Shown here in pieces: positions 1-8,590 of a DNA stretch of 48,038 bases. Both the position numbers and the translations under genes were made by a program. The notes beneath the pieces were generated by a model, which did not search any database, was not told where the DNA came from, and saw only the letters and a list, made by a program, of their open reading frames with translations. How positions within the stretch are numbered: the stretch's first letter is position 1; every line of letters starts with the position of its first letter. This stretch comes from Pseudomonadota bacterium (GTDB lineage Bacteria > Pseudomonadota > Gammaproteobacteria > Burkholderiales > Burkholderiaceae_C): the NCBI GenBank assembly GCA_963205335.1, contig CAUJIM010000010.1, positions 1 through 48,038 of the forward strand, given 5' to 3'.

Positions 1-149
1 ACCCCGAGGTCGAGATGCGCCGCGTCGTCCCGCTCGAGGCGCGCCTGGCGGTGTTCATGAGCGGCCTGGTTCCCCACGCCGTGCTGCCCTGCCGCGCCAC
101 GCGCTGGAGCGTGACCGGCTGGCTGCGCACGGATACTCCTGCGGGGTGA
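1..149 (+). CDS. 2OG-Fe(II) oxygenase, C-terminal end (partial)
   Basis: Only the last 49 codons are present, read in the frame that begins at base 3 and ends with TGA at 147-149. The tail reads RWSVTGWLR, a pattern typical of the C-terminal strands of 2OG-Fe(II) oxygenases of the prolyl-4-hydroxylase/SM-20 type, where the arginine binds the carboxylate of 2-oxoglutarate. The iron-binding HxD...H residues lie upstream of the window, so catalytic integrity cannot be judged. The gene stops 21 bp before the TTAG that flanks the IS remnant, so the IS did not disrupt it. Confidence 0.55.
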   Translation, partial: PEVEMRRVVPLEARLAVFMSGLVPHAVLPCRATRWSVTGWLRTDTPAG

Positions 150-173
150 GCGTCGCCTGTGCCGCCGTGTTAG

Positions 174-957
174 GGAAGGTCTTATATGGGCGCCTCCCGG
201 ATCGCAAGCGTTTTGTCGTGTGTTGAAGCAGGAGGCAGGGCTGCAGTCTTATATCCGGCCTGCTTTGCGGCCTTTTGGCCGTTTGCAGGCGCACTCATGC
301 CTGCGCCCCCCATCAACGCTTGCCTGGCCATCCACAAGTTGGACAGCGCAAACAGCGTGTACAACTGCGCGGTGTTCTTCGCCAGGCCCCGGTAGCGCAC
401 CTTGGTGTGGCCCCATTGCCGCTTGACCACCCGAAACGGATGCTCGACCTTGGCCCGGATGCGGGCCTTGATGCATTCGAGTTGATCGGTCAGCTCCTCG
501 GGCAGTTCGCTCTTGTCCAGCAGCCGGCGCTTGCCCGGACGCATGGCGATATTCCAGCGCACGCCTTCTTTGATCGCCCCAGGCTTCGCTCTCCTGGCCG
601 TGCAGCAGCGCGTTGGCCTGGACGACGTCGTTGACGTTGCCGGCCGTGGCGCGCACGGTGTGCGCCAGGCCGGGGCCGGCATCCACGCCGATGTGGGCCT
701 TCATGCCGGAGTACCACTGCCTGCCCTTCCTGCCCTGGTGCATCCCGGGGTCGCGCTCGTCCGAGGCGTTCTTGGTCGAGCTCGGCGCTGCGATCAGCGT
801 GGCATCGACCACCGTGCCGGCGCGCAGCAGCAGGCCCCTGGCGCTCAGCAACTCGTTGATGAGCGCCAGATCTGCGGGGCCGGAAGCCTTGGGGTTTTCA
901 ACGGAATCGCCCGAAACCGGCACGCTTTCATATGTCCATCGCAGGCCGATGTCCCTG
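174..957 (-). mobile_element. Truncated IS5-family insertion sequence
   Basis: The recognisable end starts at 174 with GGAAGGTCTTATA, which resembles IS5-family terminal inverted repeats, and is preceded by TTAG (170-173), which fits the YTAR target duplication of that family. The other terminus is missing: the N-terminal third of the transposase is absent and the sequence runs into the YhgE/Pip gene around 950-960, at a run of nine G. No matching TTAG or inverted repeat was seen at that border. Bases 873-957 match neither the transposase nor the membrane protein and could be rearranged IS DNA or a third fragment. Confidence 0.75.
182..872 (-). pseudogene. IS5-family transposase fragment, frameshifted
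   Basis: Two reading frames together give the middle and end of an IS5-type DDE transposase. One frame (about 872-590) has GTVVDATLIAAPSSTKN, carrying the first catalytic Asp, and then MHQGRKG and GMKAHIGVD. The other (about 590-182) has VRWNIAMRPGKRR and HPFRVVKRQWGHTKVRYRG. Compared with family members, the block around the second Asp (normally ADAGYQG) is missing at the frame switch, so a short deletion accompanies the frameshift. The first 90 or so residues are also gone. The element cannot make active transposase. Confidence 0.8.
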
Positions 958-2860
958 GGGGGGGGACGAATTTCCAGCGCCCGATCCACAGGCAGAAGAT
1001 GAAAGCGGCGACGGCGAACATGGCCAACATGCCCAGTGCGGCCACCCAGTCGCCTCCCAGCGCGCCAAACGCACTGGCGCGCACAGCCTTGATGGACCAG
1101 GTGAATGGCAGCCACGGACTGATCGCCCGGTAGAACCCGTTCGTCAACTCCACGGGCATCACGCCACCGGCGGCCGAGAGCTGCAGCACCAGCAGGATCA
1201 GCGCGATCGCTTTCCCGGCATCCCCAAACGCGCGGACCAGCGCCAGGATCACGAGCATGAACGTGAGCGCGCTCAGCCCCATCGTTAGCGCGAGCCCGAG
1301 CGAATTTACGGGCTCGAGGCCCAGCATGAGCCACGCCATCAGCAGCACGCACGCGGCCTGAGCGAGGTTGATGCTCCAGAGCACGCCGAGTTTTCCGAGC
1401 AGGAGTGCCGAACGGCTGTTGCCGGCGGCTTCTTCGGGCAGCCGGCGCAAGTGGAAAATGAACGCGGTCATCACCGCGCCGAGCCAGAGCGCCACGGGGA
1501 TGAAGTTGGGTGCCAGCCCCATGCCGTTGTTCTTCACGGGCGCGTCGATGTCGAGCTGGGGCCTGACCGAGTGGGCAAGGCCGCCCGGCGTGCCCGGCAG
1601 GCGCGGGGGTTCGGCCGGCAGGGCGCTGTCCAGGGCCTGCAAGCCGGCGGCGAGCTGGCTCGATCCGGTCTTGAGCTGCGCCATGGCATGGCGCAACTCT
1701 CCCGTGGCCCCGGCCAGTGCATTGGCGCCGGTGGCGAGTTGGTCGAGCTGGTCGTCTGCCGGGAAATTCGCGGCGAGCGCGGAGACGCCACCGGCGTAGG
1801 CCGCGAAGCCATCCGCCGTCCGCGCAACCGCTTCGGACAAGTCACGCGAGCCCGCCGAGAGCTTTGCCTGCGCCTCGCCGGCCTGCGCGATGCCCGCGCG
1901 CAGGTGTCCCGCGCCGTCCGCCAACTGGCCCGCCGCCGCCGACAGCCTGCCGCCCATCAGCGGCAGCTTGCTGGACTCCTGCTGCAACTGTCCGGCGCCT
2001 TCCGCCAGCTTGCGCGCACCGTCCTCCAGCGATGGAAAACCCTGTTTCAGTTGCGCGTTGCCGTTGGCGAGCTGCGCCGCGCCTGCTTTCAACTGGCCCA
2101 GATCCCCGGTGGCCGGCTTCTTCGCATCGAGTGTGCGAGCCCCCGCGCCCAGCTTCTTGATGCCGTCTGTCAGTTGCGCGACGCCGCCGGAGAGTTCACC
2201 CGCACCGCCGGCGAGCCGGGCCGAGCCGGCCTGCGCCTTGCCCAGCCCGGCGTCAAGCGCCGCCGCGCCTTCGCGCAGTTGCGCCACGCCGCCCCGCAGG
2301 CGCTCAAGGCTGTCCGCCGACGACGACGTGGCGCCGAGCACCACGGCCCAGCGCTTTTCGTTGAGGGTCTCGTTCAACTGATGTCCGAGCTGGTCTGCGA
2401 ATCGCTGGGCAAAGCCCGCGCCGGCATAGTTGTTCCCCTCGGATGCGTAAACGGTGATCTTGCCCGCACCGGCGGATGCGGCCCCCAGCGCAGCGGCGCT
2501 GAAATCGGGCGGGATGATCAGGGCGAACAGGCTCTTGCCCTCGCGTACGTCGCGCCGCGCTGCCTCCGCGTCGCTGGTTTCGTAGAACGCGAATGGCCGC
2601 TTTTCCCCGAGCGATCTGGCGAGCTCGGCGCCGAGGTTCGTCGGCGTTCCGCCCGCCTGCGTACCTTGGTCGAGATTGACGATGGCCGCCGGCAGGTTGG
2701 CCGTGTGCGTCGCCGGGTCCCAGACCGACTCGAGGTAAATGAACGCATACAGCGCCGGGATCAGCACGATGCCGAGGACCGAGAGGCGCAGCTTCGGAAA
2801 GTTTCGAAAGAGGCGCGCCTCCAGCATCGAGACGGCAAGGGCGGAACGCAGCCATTTCAT
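845..2860 (-). CDS. YhgE/Pip (DUF3533-like) membrane protein, 3' end replaced by IS sequence
   Basis: The ATG at 2860 follows an AGGAG ribosome site and lies 5 bp after the hydratase remnant, so it is the last gene of the catabolic operon. The protein has an N-terminal membrane anchor, a long extracytoplasmic region full of Gly/Leu-rich heptad-like repeats (LxxGxxxL), and five or six C-terminal membrane segments, as in YhgE/Pip proteins related to ABC-2 permeases. Recognisable sequence ends at GRWKFVPP (about 957); the remaining residues to the stop at 845 are read from the IS remnant, so the native last 10-15 residues were replaced. The family is often called phage infection protein; a role in exporting or tolerating an aromatic substrate is only inferred from position. 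Confidence 0.75.
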   Translation of the reverse strand: MKWLRSALAVSMLEARLFRNFPKLRLSVLGIVLIPALYAFIYLESVWDPATHTANLPAAIVNLDQGTQAGGTPTNLGAELARSLGEKRPFAFYETSDAEAARRDVREGKSLFALIIPPDFSAAALGAASAGAGKITVYASEGNNYAGAGFAQRFADQLGHQLNETLNEKRWAVVLGATSSSADSLERLRGGVAQLREGAAALDAGLGKAQAGSARLAGGAGELSGGVAQLTDGIKKLGAGARTLDAKKPATGDLGQLKAGAAQLANGNAQLKQGFPSLEDGARKLAEGAGQLQQESSKLPLMGGRLSAAAGQLADGAGHLRAGIAQAGEAQAKLSAGSRDLSEAVARTADGFAAYAGGVSALAANFPADDQLDQLATGANALAGATGELRHAMAQLKTGSSQLAAGLQALDSALPAEPPRLPGTPGGLAHSVRPQLDIDAPVKNNGMGLAPNFIPVALWLGAVMTAFIFHLRRLPEEAAGNSRSALLLGKLGVLWSINLAQAACVLLMAWLMLGLEPVNSLGLALTMGLSALTFMLVILALVRAFGDAGKAIALILLVLQLSAAGGVMPVELTNGFYRAISPWLPFTWSIKAVRASAFGALGGDWVAALGMLAMFAVAAFIFCLWIGRWKFVPPPGTSACDGHMKACRFRAIPLKTPRLPAPQIWRSSTSC

Positions 2861-2865
2861 GATCG

Positions 2866-3201
2866 TTATCTCCTGGGGCCCAGCGCCGCGATGCGCGCTT
2901 CGATCACATCTCCAGCCTGGACCGGCACCATCGGACCGAGTGCACCGGAGAGAATCACCTCGTCGGCTTTCAGTCCCTGCCTCTGGGCCGCCATCGTGCG
3001 GGCCAGCCAGTACGCGGCGCGCAGGGGATGACCGAGACAAGCGGCGCCCACCCGCGCGGCCGTGTTGAGTTCGGCGACCCGATAGGCATCGGCCAGGCTG
3101 GAAAGCCCGAAGGCGGCCGACACGGGCGGCACGGGGATTCGTTGCAGCCGTGCCCGACGCAGGGTCGAAGCAGCAGCCGTGACGGCATTGGTTGAATTCA
3201 T
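2866..3201 (-). pseudogene. 2-oxopent-4-enoate hydratase (MhpD-like), internally deleted
   Basis: The open frame of 111 codons joins the two ends of a protein normally about 260 residues long. Residues 1-52 match the N-terminus of MhpD/DmpE-type hydratases ([14 protein letters not shown]). Residues 53 onwards match the C-terminus ([11 protein letters not shown], then [15 protein letters not shown]). The roughly 150 residues between, containing most of the metal and substrate site, are absent although the frame is kept. The start overlaps the upstream hydroxylase stop as ATGA. An intact enzyme would hydrate 2-hydroxypenta-2,4-dienoate to 4-hydroxy-2-oxovalerate; this product is almost certainly inactive. 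Confidence 0.8.
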
Positions 3202-4945
3202 GCGGACTCCAGGGTTTGCAAGGGGGTGCCATGGCCGTGGCGCATGGGCTGTTCGGTTGCTGCGGGCTGCCCGGATGCGCCCAGTTGGGCGCGCAGGGCG
3301 TCCAGGGCCGTGCCCAATCCGGCGGCTGGAACTGCGGCGAAGACGAAGCGGTCGGGCCGCACGACCAGCACACTGCCGGGACCCACGCGGCGCTTGCGCA
3401 GCCAGTCGTGCCACTGCCCGGTCACATCTTCCAGCTCAAGCAAATCCGCTGGCCAGACAGGATCGGTGGCACTCTGGGGGCGTTCACCCCACCCGTACAA
3501 GGTCGCCAGCCGCACGCCCAGGCGGCCGCACCAGAATCTGTCGCTGGCCGACAGGTGGGCACGCGGATCGACGCCGATGCCGAGCATGAAGAATCCCGCT
3601 CCGATACAGTCGTCGAAGCGGTGCCGCCTGCCGTCCGGCCCGCGCACCGGCGGCTGGGGCATCAGGGTTCCCTCCGGTCCACGCCACCGGCGCGGAAGCC
3701 CGAAGTAGCTTCCTTGGGCGTAGATGGGCTTGGGAATGAGTTCGCCGCGCGTGAACATCCGTCCCAGCCGGGCAATCGCACGATGACGCGGAGCGTGAGA
3801 TTGCGCATCCACGCCGCGCCGCGGCTCTGCAGCGACACGAGGTCCTTCATGCGCACCGCTTCGCGGATCATCGCGGTCACATGGGGGCGGCGTTCCGATT
3901 CATAGGTGTCCAGCAGCCGTTCGGATGCGAGGCCGCGCAGCACGGCGTGCAACTTCCAGCCCAGGTTGAAGGCGTCGCGCACGCCGGCATTCATTCCTTG
4001 CCCGATGAACTGCGGCGTCATGTGGGCGGCATCGCCGGCCAGCAGCACGCGCCGGTCGCGCCAGCGCTCGGCCACCAGTGCATTGAAGGTGTAGACAAGA
4101 TGGCGCAGCACATTGAAGCGATCAACGTCCACGTGCTTGGCGAGGTAGCGCCGGATCGTCTCGGGCGCATCCATCTCCTCGCGCGACTGGCCAGGCTTGA
4201 GCATGAACTCGAAGCGATGATGTCCCCTGGGCTGCACGCAGTTCACCGTCGGGCACTCGGGATCGCAGACGAACGAGAAATAGGGAACGTGCCGCAGCCC
4301 GGCCAAGCCCTCCTTGGCTTTGATATCGACCACTAGCCAGGGCGTCGGAAACGAGCGCCCCGCCATCGTGACGCCGAGCTGGGTGCGCACGATACTGCGG
4401 CCGCCATCGGCTCCGACAAGGTAGCGCGCGCGCACGCGCATGGCCGCGGCGTCATCCGGAGTGGCTGCCTGGTCCGTGCGGCCGTAGCCCGTGCCGGCGC
4501 TGGCAACGTGGTACACGTCCACGCCCTCGCCATCCTGTTCGAAGCGCACAACCGAACGACCGCGAAGGATTGTCACGCTGGGATGGCGCTCCAGCCCTTC
4601 GGCCAACGCGGTCTCGAGAAACGGCTGGTAGAAGAAATTGCTGACGGCCCAGCCATGCGGCCGATCGGGGTTGCGGGTGGAGATCAGGCAGCTTCCGTCA
4701 GCCAGCACCATCTGCACGGGAACGTCTTCAAGCATGTCCTGCTGCAGCCTGTCCGCCATGCCGAGCGCCTGGAAGATCCGCATGCACTCGTCGTCGGTGT
4801 AGACGGCGCGGGCATTGCCGTAGAACGCGGGCTCGCGTTCCAGCACCAGGACGTTCACGCCCTGCTGGCCCAGGGTATGCGCCAGCACGAGCCCCGTGGG
4901 ACCGAGCCCGACGATGACGACGTCGTGCTCGATGGCTGCGGTCAT
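3198..4945 (-). pseudogene. FAD-dependent aromatic hydroxylase (MhpA-like), single-base frameshift
   Basis: The first frame (4945 to about 3767) carries the FAD motifs of class A flavoprotein hydroxylases: GLGPTG near residue 13, the DG motif VGADGGRS, and the GD motif LLAGDAAHMTPQFIGQGMN. The C-terminal thioredoxin-like domain (MFTRGELIPKP, DDCIGAGFFMLG, VVRPDRF) is in another frame. Alignment of the two pieces needs one extra base in TCCCAGCC (3762-3769), restoring RLPGLGRMF. Relatives hydroxylate 3-(3-hydroxyphenyl)propionate or similar phenols to catechols. Its ATG overlaps the upstream dioxygenase stop and its final TGA overlaps the hydratase ATG. A sequencing error is possible, but other lesions in the operon favour real decay. 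Confidence 0.85.
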
Positions 4946-5937
4946 GCCGCATCTCCCACTTGGTGCTCGCGCCGGGTGAGCGAAAGCAAGCCACGGCCGA
5001 ACTGCCGGGCTTTCAGGCCCAGGGTCAGGTTTTCCGGGAAGTGGCCCCACAGGCTGATGCCCCGGTAGGCGCCAGGCTGCCAGGTTTTTTCGTCTTCCGC
5101 GCTCACGGTGAGCGGGTTCCAGCCCAGCTCTATCTCGAAATCCGATGGCGACTGCACGTAAAAGGACAGTTCCTTGTCGTTGGGATGCTGGCCGATGGCG
5201 CTGGCGATCGGGTAGCCCAGCGCCCGGCACTGGCGGTATCCCTGCACCACGTCGTCGAACGAGGCAGCCTGCAGGTTGAGATGGTGGATGCTGGTGCGCA
5301 TCGGATCGAAGCGCAGGCCGCGCGTCGAGGCGATCGCGATCGAATGGTGGCGTTCGTTCAGCCGCAGGAAAGCGAAATCCATGGTTACGCCGCTCAGCCG
5401 GTCTTCGATGCGGTCGGACAGGCGCGCATCGAAGGCTTCGACCCAGAAGCGCTCCATGGCCTCGGGCTCGCGGCTGGTGATGGCCATGTGGCCGAGCCCG
5501 GAAGCGCCGGTGACGAAGCCACTGGCGCGCATGCGCAGCGGCGCATCGGTTCGCTGCGCGCTCGCATCTGTGAACAGCTCGATGAACGTGCCCTTGGGTC
5601 CCCGGCAGCGCCAGCCTTCGTCGATGCCCCGCAGCGCGGCCTCGGGGCCGGGCAGCCGCTCCGGGCCGAGGCCCAGGGCGCGCAGGCGTGCCAGGGCCAG
5701 GTCGAGCGCATCGCCGTCGTCCACCTGCCAGCCCGTCGCCACCACATCCTCGGCCGGGCCGGGGCGCACGACGATGCGGCGCTGGCGGTCATCGACGCGC
5801 ACAGCCAAGACGCCATCGCGCGCGGTTTCCACGTGGAGCCCCAGGCCTTCCTTGGCGAAGCGCTGCCAGGCGTCTTGCCGGCATGACTCGATGAGCACGT
5901 AGCCGAGCCGCATACGGCCGAAAAGGCTGTCGGTCAT
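4942..5937 (-). CDS. Extradiol ring-cleavage dioxygenase, VOC fold (BphC/HsaC type)
   Basis: A 331-residue two-domain vicinal-oxygen-chelate protein, the usual length of type I extradiol dioxygenases. The second domain holds the expected Fe(II) ligands: His150 (GLGHMAI), His218 or 219 (SIHHLNL) and Glu270 (FEIELGW). His197/198 and Tyr260 are in the positions of active-site acid/base residues. It should cleave a catechol next to the hydroxyls, producing the substrate of the neighbouring hydrolase. It appears intact and overlaps both neighbours by ATGA junctions. Similarity in style to 2,3-dihydroxybiphenyl and secosteroid dioxygenases suggests a bulky catechol; the exact substrate cannot be read from sequence. 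Confidence 0.85.
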   Translation of the reverse strand: MTDSLFGRMRLGYVLIESCRQDAWQRFAKEGLGLHVETARDGVLAVRVDDRQRRIVVRPGPAEDVVATGWQVDDGDALDLALARLRALGLGPERLPGPEAALRGIDEGWRCRGPKGTFIELFTDASAQRTDAPLRMRASGFVTGASGLGHMAITSREPEAMERFWVEAFDARLSDRIEDRLSGVTMDFAFLRLNERHHSIAIASTRGLRFDPMRTSIHHLNLQAASFDDVVQGYRQCRALGYPIASAIGQHPNDKELSFYVQSPSDFEIELGWNPLTVSAEDEKTWQPGAYRGISLWGHFPENLTLGLKARQFGRGLLSLTRREHQVGDAA

Positions 5938-7598
5938 GCCGCGCCCTTCTCACGCCCGCAGAGCTTGGCAACCAGGTCCGAGGGCCGGGCCGGGACGGTG
6001 TTGCCGCGCCAGGCGACGTGCTGGTCGCGTCGGACGATGAGCAGGGCGTGCTTGAATGCCGGGTCGTCACGGCGGGCCGGCGCGTCCAGCAGCGCCAGCG
6101 GCATGCGTGCGCGACGCGCTGCCGCCAGCAAGGGTTCGACCGGCACGGCCGGATCGAAGCGCAGCAGCGTGTAGGCCGGCCCCAGGTGGTCGTACACCGA
6201 GTCGTTCGGCGCCAGCCAGAAATGCGGCATCCGGCAGCCGGGAACGGTCGATGGCGTCACGCTGCCCATGGTGTACGGCGGCGCCTTCTCGCCGTCGTCG
6301 GCGATGATGGGCGAGCCTTCGTAGTAGTAGCCGAAGTTCAGCCCTTCGGGCGCGAACTGGGGTACGTTGAGCTTGTGCAGCTTGGCGCCGAGCACCTTGC
6401 GCATCGCAATGGCTGCCGGGTTGAGGCGCGACGCCAGGCTCGGCGGCACGGTGTTCTCTCCCATCGCGTCGATCGTGTCCAGCATGCTCTGCATGGCCAG
6501 CCGCGAGACCTGCTCGGTGATGGGATGCCGCTCGGTCTCGTAGGCATCGAGCATGGCCGGATCGGCCCAGCCTTCGAGCACGTTCGCCACCAGCCAGGCG
6601 ATGTTCATGCCGTCCGCGATGCCGGCGTTCATGCCGTAGCCTGCAAAGGGCACCCACAGGTGCGCTGCATCGCCGGCCAGGAAGACGCGGCCGTCCCGCA
6701 GGCGTGAGGCCACCATCCGGCGGCCGGTCCAGTCCTCGTGGTTCAGGACTTCGTAGTGGAAATCCTCCGACACGCCCAGCAGGTCGCGGATCGAGCCGTG
6801 CAGGTCGAGCGCGTCGAAGTCGCTCGTGCCCGAGGGCACCTGGCGGTGCAGCAGCCAGGTGTCGGCACCGTCGATGGCGACGGCGACGCCGCGCACCTTG
6901 TGGTTGGCGATCCAGGTCATCCAGGCCGGCCTGCGGCCATCGAACAAGGCCTTGAGGCCTGGGGCGCGCACGAGGGTCGAGCGCATGCGGGCCAGTTCCG
7001 CATCGCCCTGAAGCCGCACGCCCATCGCGTGCCGGATCGCGCTGCGGCCGCCATCGGCGCCGATCAGATACCGGGCGGTCAGCGCCCGGTTCGCGCCCGT
7101 GCCGTCCTTCACCTGCACGCGGACCTGTTCGGCGTCCTGCTCGTAGCCCAGCACCTGCGTGTCATGCAGGACGGTGATGCCCGGCGTGGCATGCATGCGG
7201 CGGGCCAGGATCGGGTTGAGGTAGAGCTGGCTCACGCGCACGAAGGGCTCGGGGGTTCTCCAGCCTGTGTCGGGAAAGCCCTTCGGGAAGGGATCGGGCC
7301 TGCGCTCGGCGCGCGACGGCAGGCCGATGCGCGTGAACTCCGGGCCGGCCACGCTGGAGGCATAGACCACGTCGGTCGGGAAATCGTCGGGCAGCCCGGC
7401 ATCCCGCACCTGCTCCGCGATGCCGAAGCCGCGCAGCGTTTCCATCGTGCGCGAGGCCACCGTGTTGCACTTGGCGTCGGCCGACCGGTCGGCGGAGTTC
7501 GCCTCCACGACTACGACGTCGATACCGCGGCTCGCCGCCGCGATGGCGGCGCACATGCCGACCGGGCCCGCTTCGGCCACCAGCAGCGATGCATTCAT
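5934..7598 (-). CDS. FAD-dependent aromatic monooxygenase, altered FAD motif
   Basis: This 554-residue protein belongs to the PheA/TfdB/MhpA class of flavin monooxygenases. It has the DG motif (YLIGADGGRSAIRHAMG) and the GD motif (RVFLAGDAAHLWVPFAGYGMN), followed by a C-terminal thioredoxin-like domain (APNDSVYDHLGPAYTLLRF). The N-terminal dinucleotide motif is unusual: residues 9-14 read EAGPVG where the family has GxGxxG, so the first glycine is glutamate (GAA, plus-strand bases 7572-7574). A single G-to-A change from GGA would explain it. The ATG overlaps the hydrolase TGA. It may add a second hydroxyl to the ring, upstream of the dioxygenase; activity is doubtful. Confidence 0.8.
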   Translation of the reverse strand: MNASLLVAEAGPVGMCAAIAAASRGIDVVVVEANSADRSADAKCNTVASRTMETLRGFGIAEQVRDAGLPDDFPTDVVYASSVAGPEFTRIGLPSRAERRPDPFPKGFPDTGWRTPEPFVRVSQLYLNPILARRMHATPGITVLHDTQVLGYEQDAEQVRVQVKDGTGANRALTARYLIGADGGRSAIRHAMGVRLQGDAELARMRSTLVRAPGLKALFDGRRPAWMTWIANHKVRGVAVAIDGADTWLLHRQVPSGTSDFDALDLHGSIRDLLGVSEDFHYEVLNHEDWTGRRMVASRLRDGRVFLAGDAAHLWVPFAGYGMNAGIADGMNIAWLVANVLEGWADPAMLDAYETERHPITEQVSRLAMQSMLDTIDAMGENTVPPSLASRLNPAAIAMRKVLGAKLHKLNVPQFAPEGLNFGYYYEGSPIIADDGEKAPPYTMGSVTPSTVPGCRMPHFWLAPNDSVYDHLGPAYTLLRFDPAVPVEPLLAAARRARMPLALLDAPARRDDPAFKHALLIVRRDQHVAWRGNTVPARPSDLVAKLCGREKGAA

Positions 7599-8475
7599 GC
7601 TTGCTCTCCCACATCGAGGTGTTTGCGGGCGAAGGCGATGACGGCCGCGTTGAATTCAGCCGCCCGCTCCCATTGCACCCAATGGCCGGTGCGGCTGAAG
7701 AGATAGACGTCGCAATTCGGCATGCGGCGCTGCAGCGACCGCGCGCCGCTGGGCCGGTTGACCAGATCCTCGGTGCCCCACAGCACCAGGGTGGGCGTCT
7801 GCAGCGAAGAAAGCCGGGGATCGCGCGTGAAATCGATCAGCCTGAATTTGGGCAGGCCCTTGGGTCGCACCAGCGGCGGTTGGGCCACGACGGCCGGATC
7901 GATGCTGGCCTGGAAGCGCGCTTCGATGAGGCTGTCCGGAATCTGGCTGCCATCATGGGTCAGGTAGTTGCGGATGAAGGCGCGCAGCTTCTCCTGGTGG
8001 GGCCTTCGCCCGCGTAGTAATCGAGCAGGTGCCTGAGGCCCTGGGTCGGCAGGCTGCGCGTGGTGTCCACGCCGCCAGGGCCCATCAACACCAGACCGGC
8101 GATGCGCTCGGGGCGATCCAGCGCCATGCGCAGCGCGCACGCGCCGCCCAGGGAATTGCCCACCACGCAGACACGCCCGATCTCCAGGTGGTCCAGCAAG
8201 GCCAGCATCGCCGTGGCGCAGTCGCCGAAAGGATCGGCCCGGTCCAGCCCTTTCGTCGAGCCGCCGTAGCCGGGCATGTCCGGCACAATCACGCGGAAGT
8301 GGCGCGCCAGCTCGGCCATGTTGCGTTCGTAGTTGGATATCCCGGAAGCCCCCGGGCCGCCGCCGTGCAGCAGCACCAGCGGTTTGCCCGCCCCGGCTTC
8401 GGCGTAGTGAATGTCCTTGCCTGCGACGCGAAGGGTCTGAGTCTTGAATTCATTCGAGGAAGGACTGGCGTTCAT
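7595..8475 (-). pseudogene. meta-cleavage product hydrolase (alpha/beta fold), frameshifted
   Basis: First gene of the leftward operon. Frame one (8475 to about 8000) has the oxyanion region LLHGGGPGASG and the nucleophile elbow GNSLGG. The second frame (about 8000 to 7595) has the catalytic Asp (LWGTEDLVN) and His (RTGHWVQWE). The break is in GGTGGGG (7996-8002), where one missing base restores GEGPT-x-EKLRAF, as in BphD/MhpC/HsaD hydrolases. An intact enzyme would split a C-C bond in the 2-hydroxy-6-oxo-dienoate made by the dioxygenase. The ATG has an AGGA site upstream. As it stands only about 170 residues with no Asp or His would be made. Confidence 0.85.
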
Positions 8476-8504
8476 TTGAAATCCTGGATCGCTTTCATGT
8501 TGAG

Positions 8505-8527
8505 TGTTTTGTCATTATGACAAAACA
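8505..8527. promoter_or_regulatory. Perfect palindromic operator between TetR gene and catabolic operon
   Basis: Arms TGTTTTGTCAT (8505-8515) and ATGACAAAACA (8517-8527) are perfect inverse complements around one central T. Length and symmetry fit binding of a TetR-family dimer. It covers the -10 element of the catabolic promoter and the possible -35 of the regulator gene, so repression and autoregulation from one site are both plausible. Confidence 0.75.
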
Positions 8528-8542
8528 ATCATTTTTAATCAA
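8514..8542 (-). promoter_or_regulatory. Sigma-70-type promoter of the catabolic operon
   Basis: Read leftwards, TTGATT (8542-8537) and CATAAT (8519-8514) are separated by 17 bases, a near-consensus -35/-10 pair placed 39 bases before the hydrolase ATG. The -10 element lies inside the operator palindrome at 8505-8527, so a bound repressor would exclude RNA polymerase. For the divergent regulator gene, TTGTCA (8509-8514) followed by TTTAAT (8534-8539) is a weaker candidate with an over-long spacer. Confidence 0.6.
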
Positions 8543-8590
8543 GCTACCGGACTCCCGTTTTTCTTTCCCTCGAGCCTCTCATCGATACGT

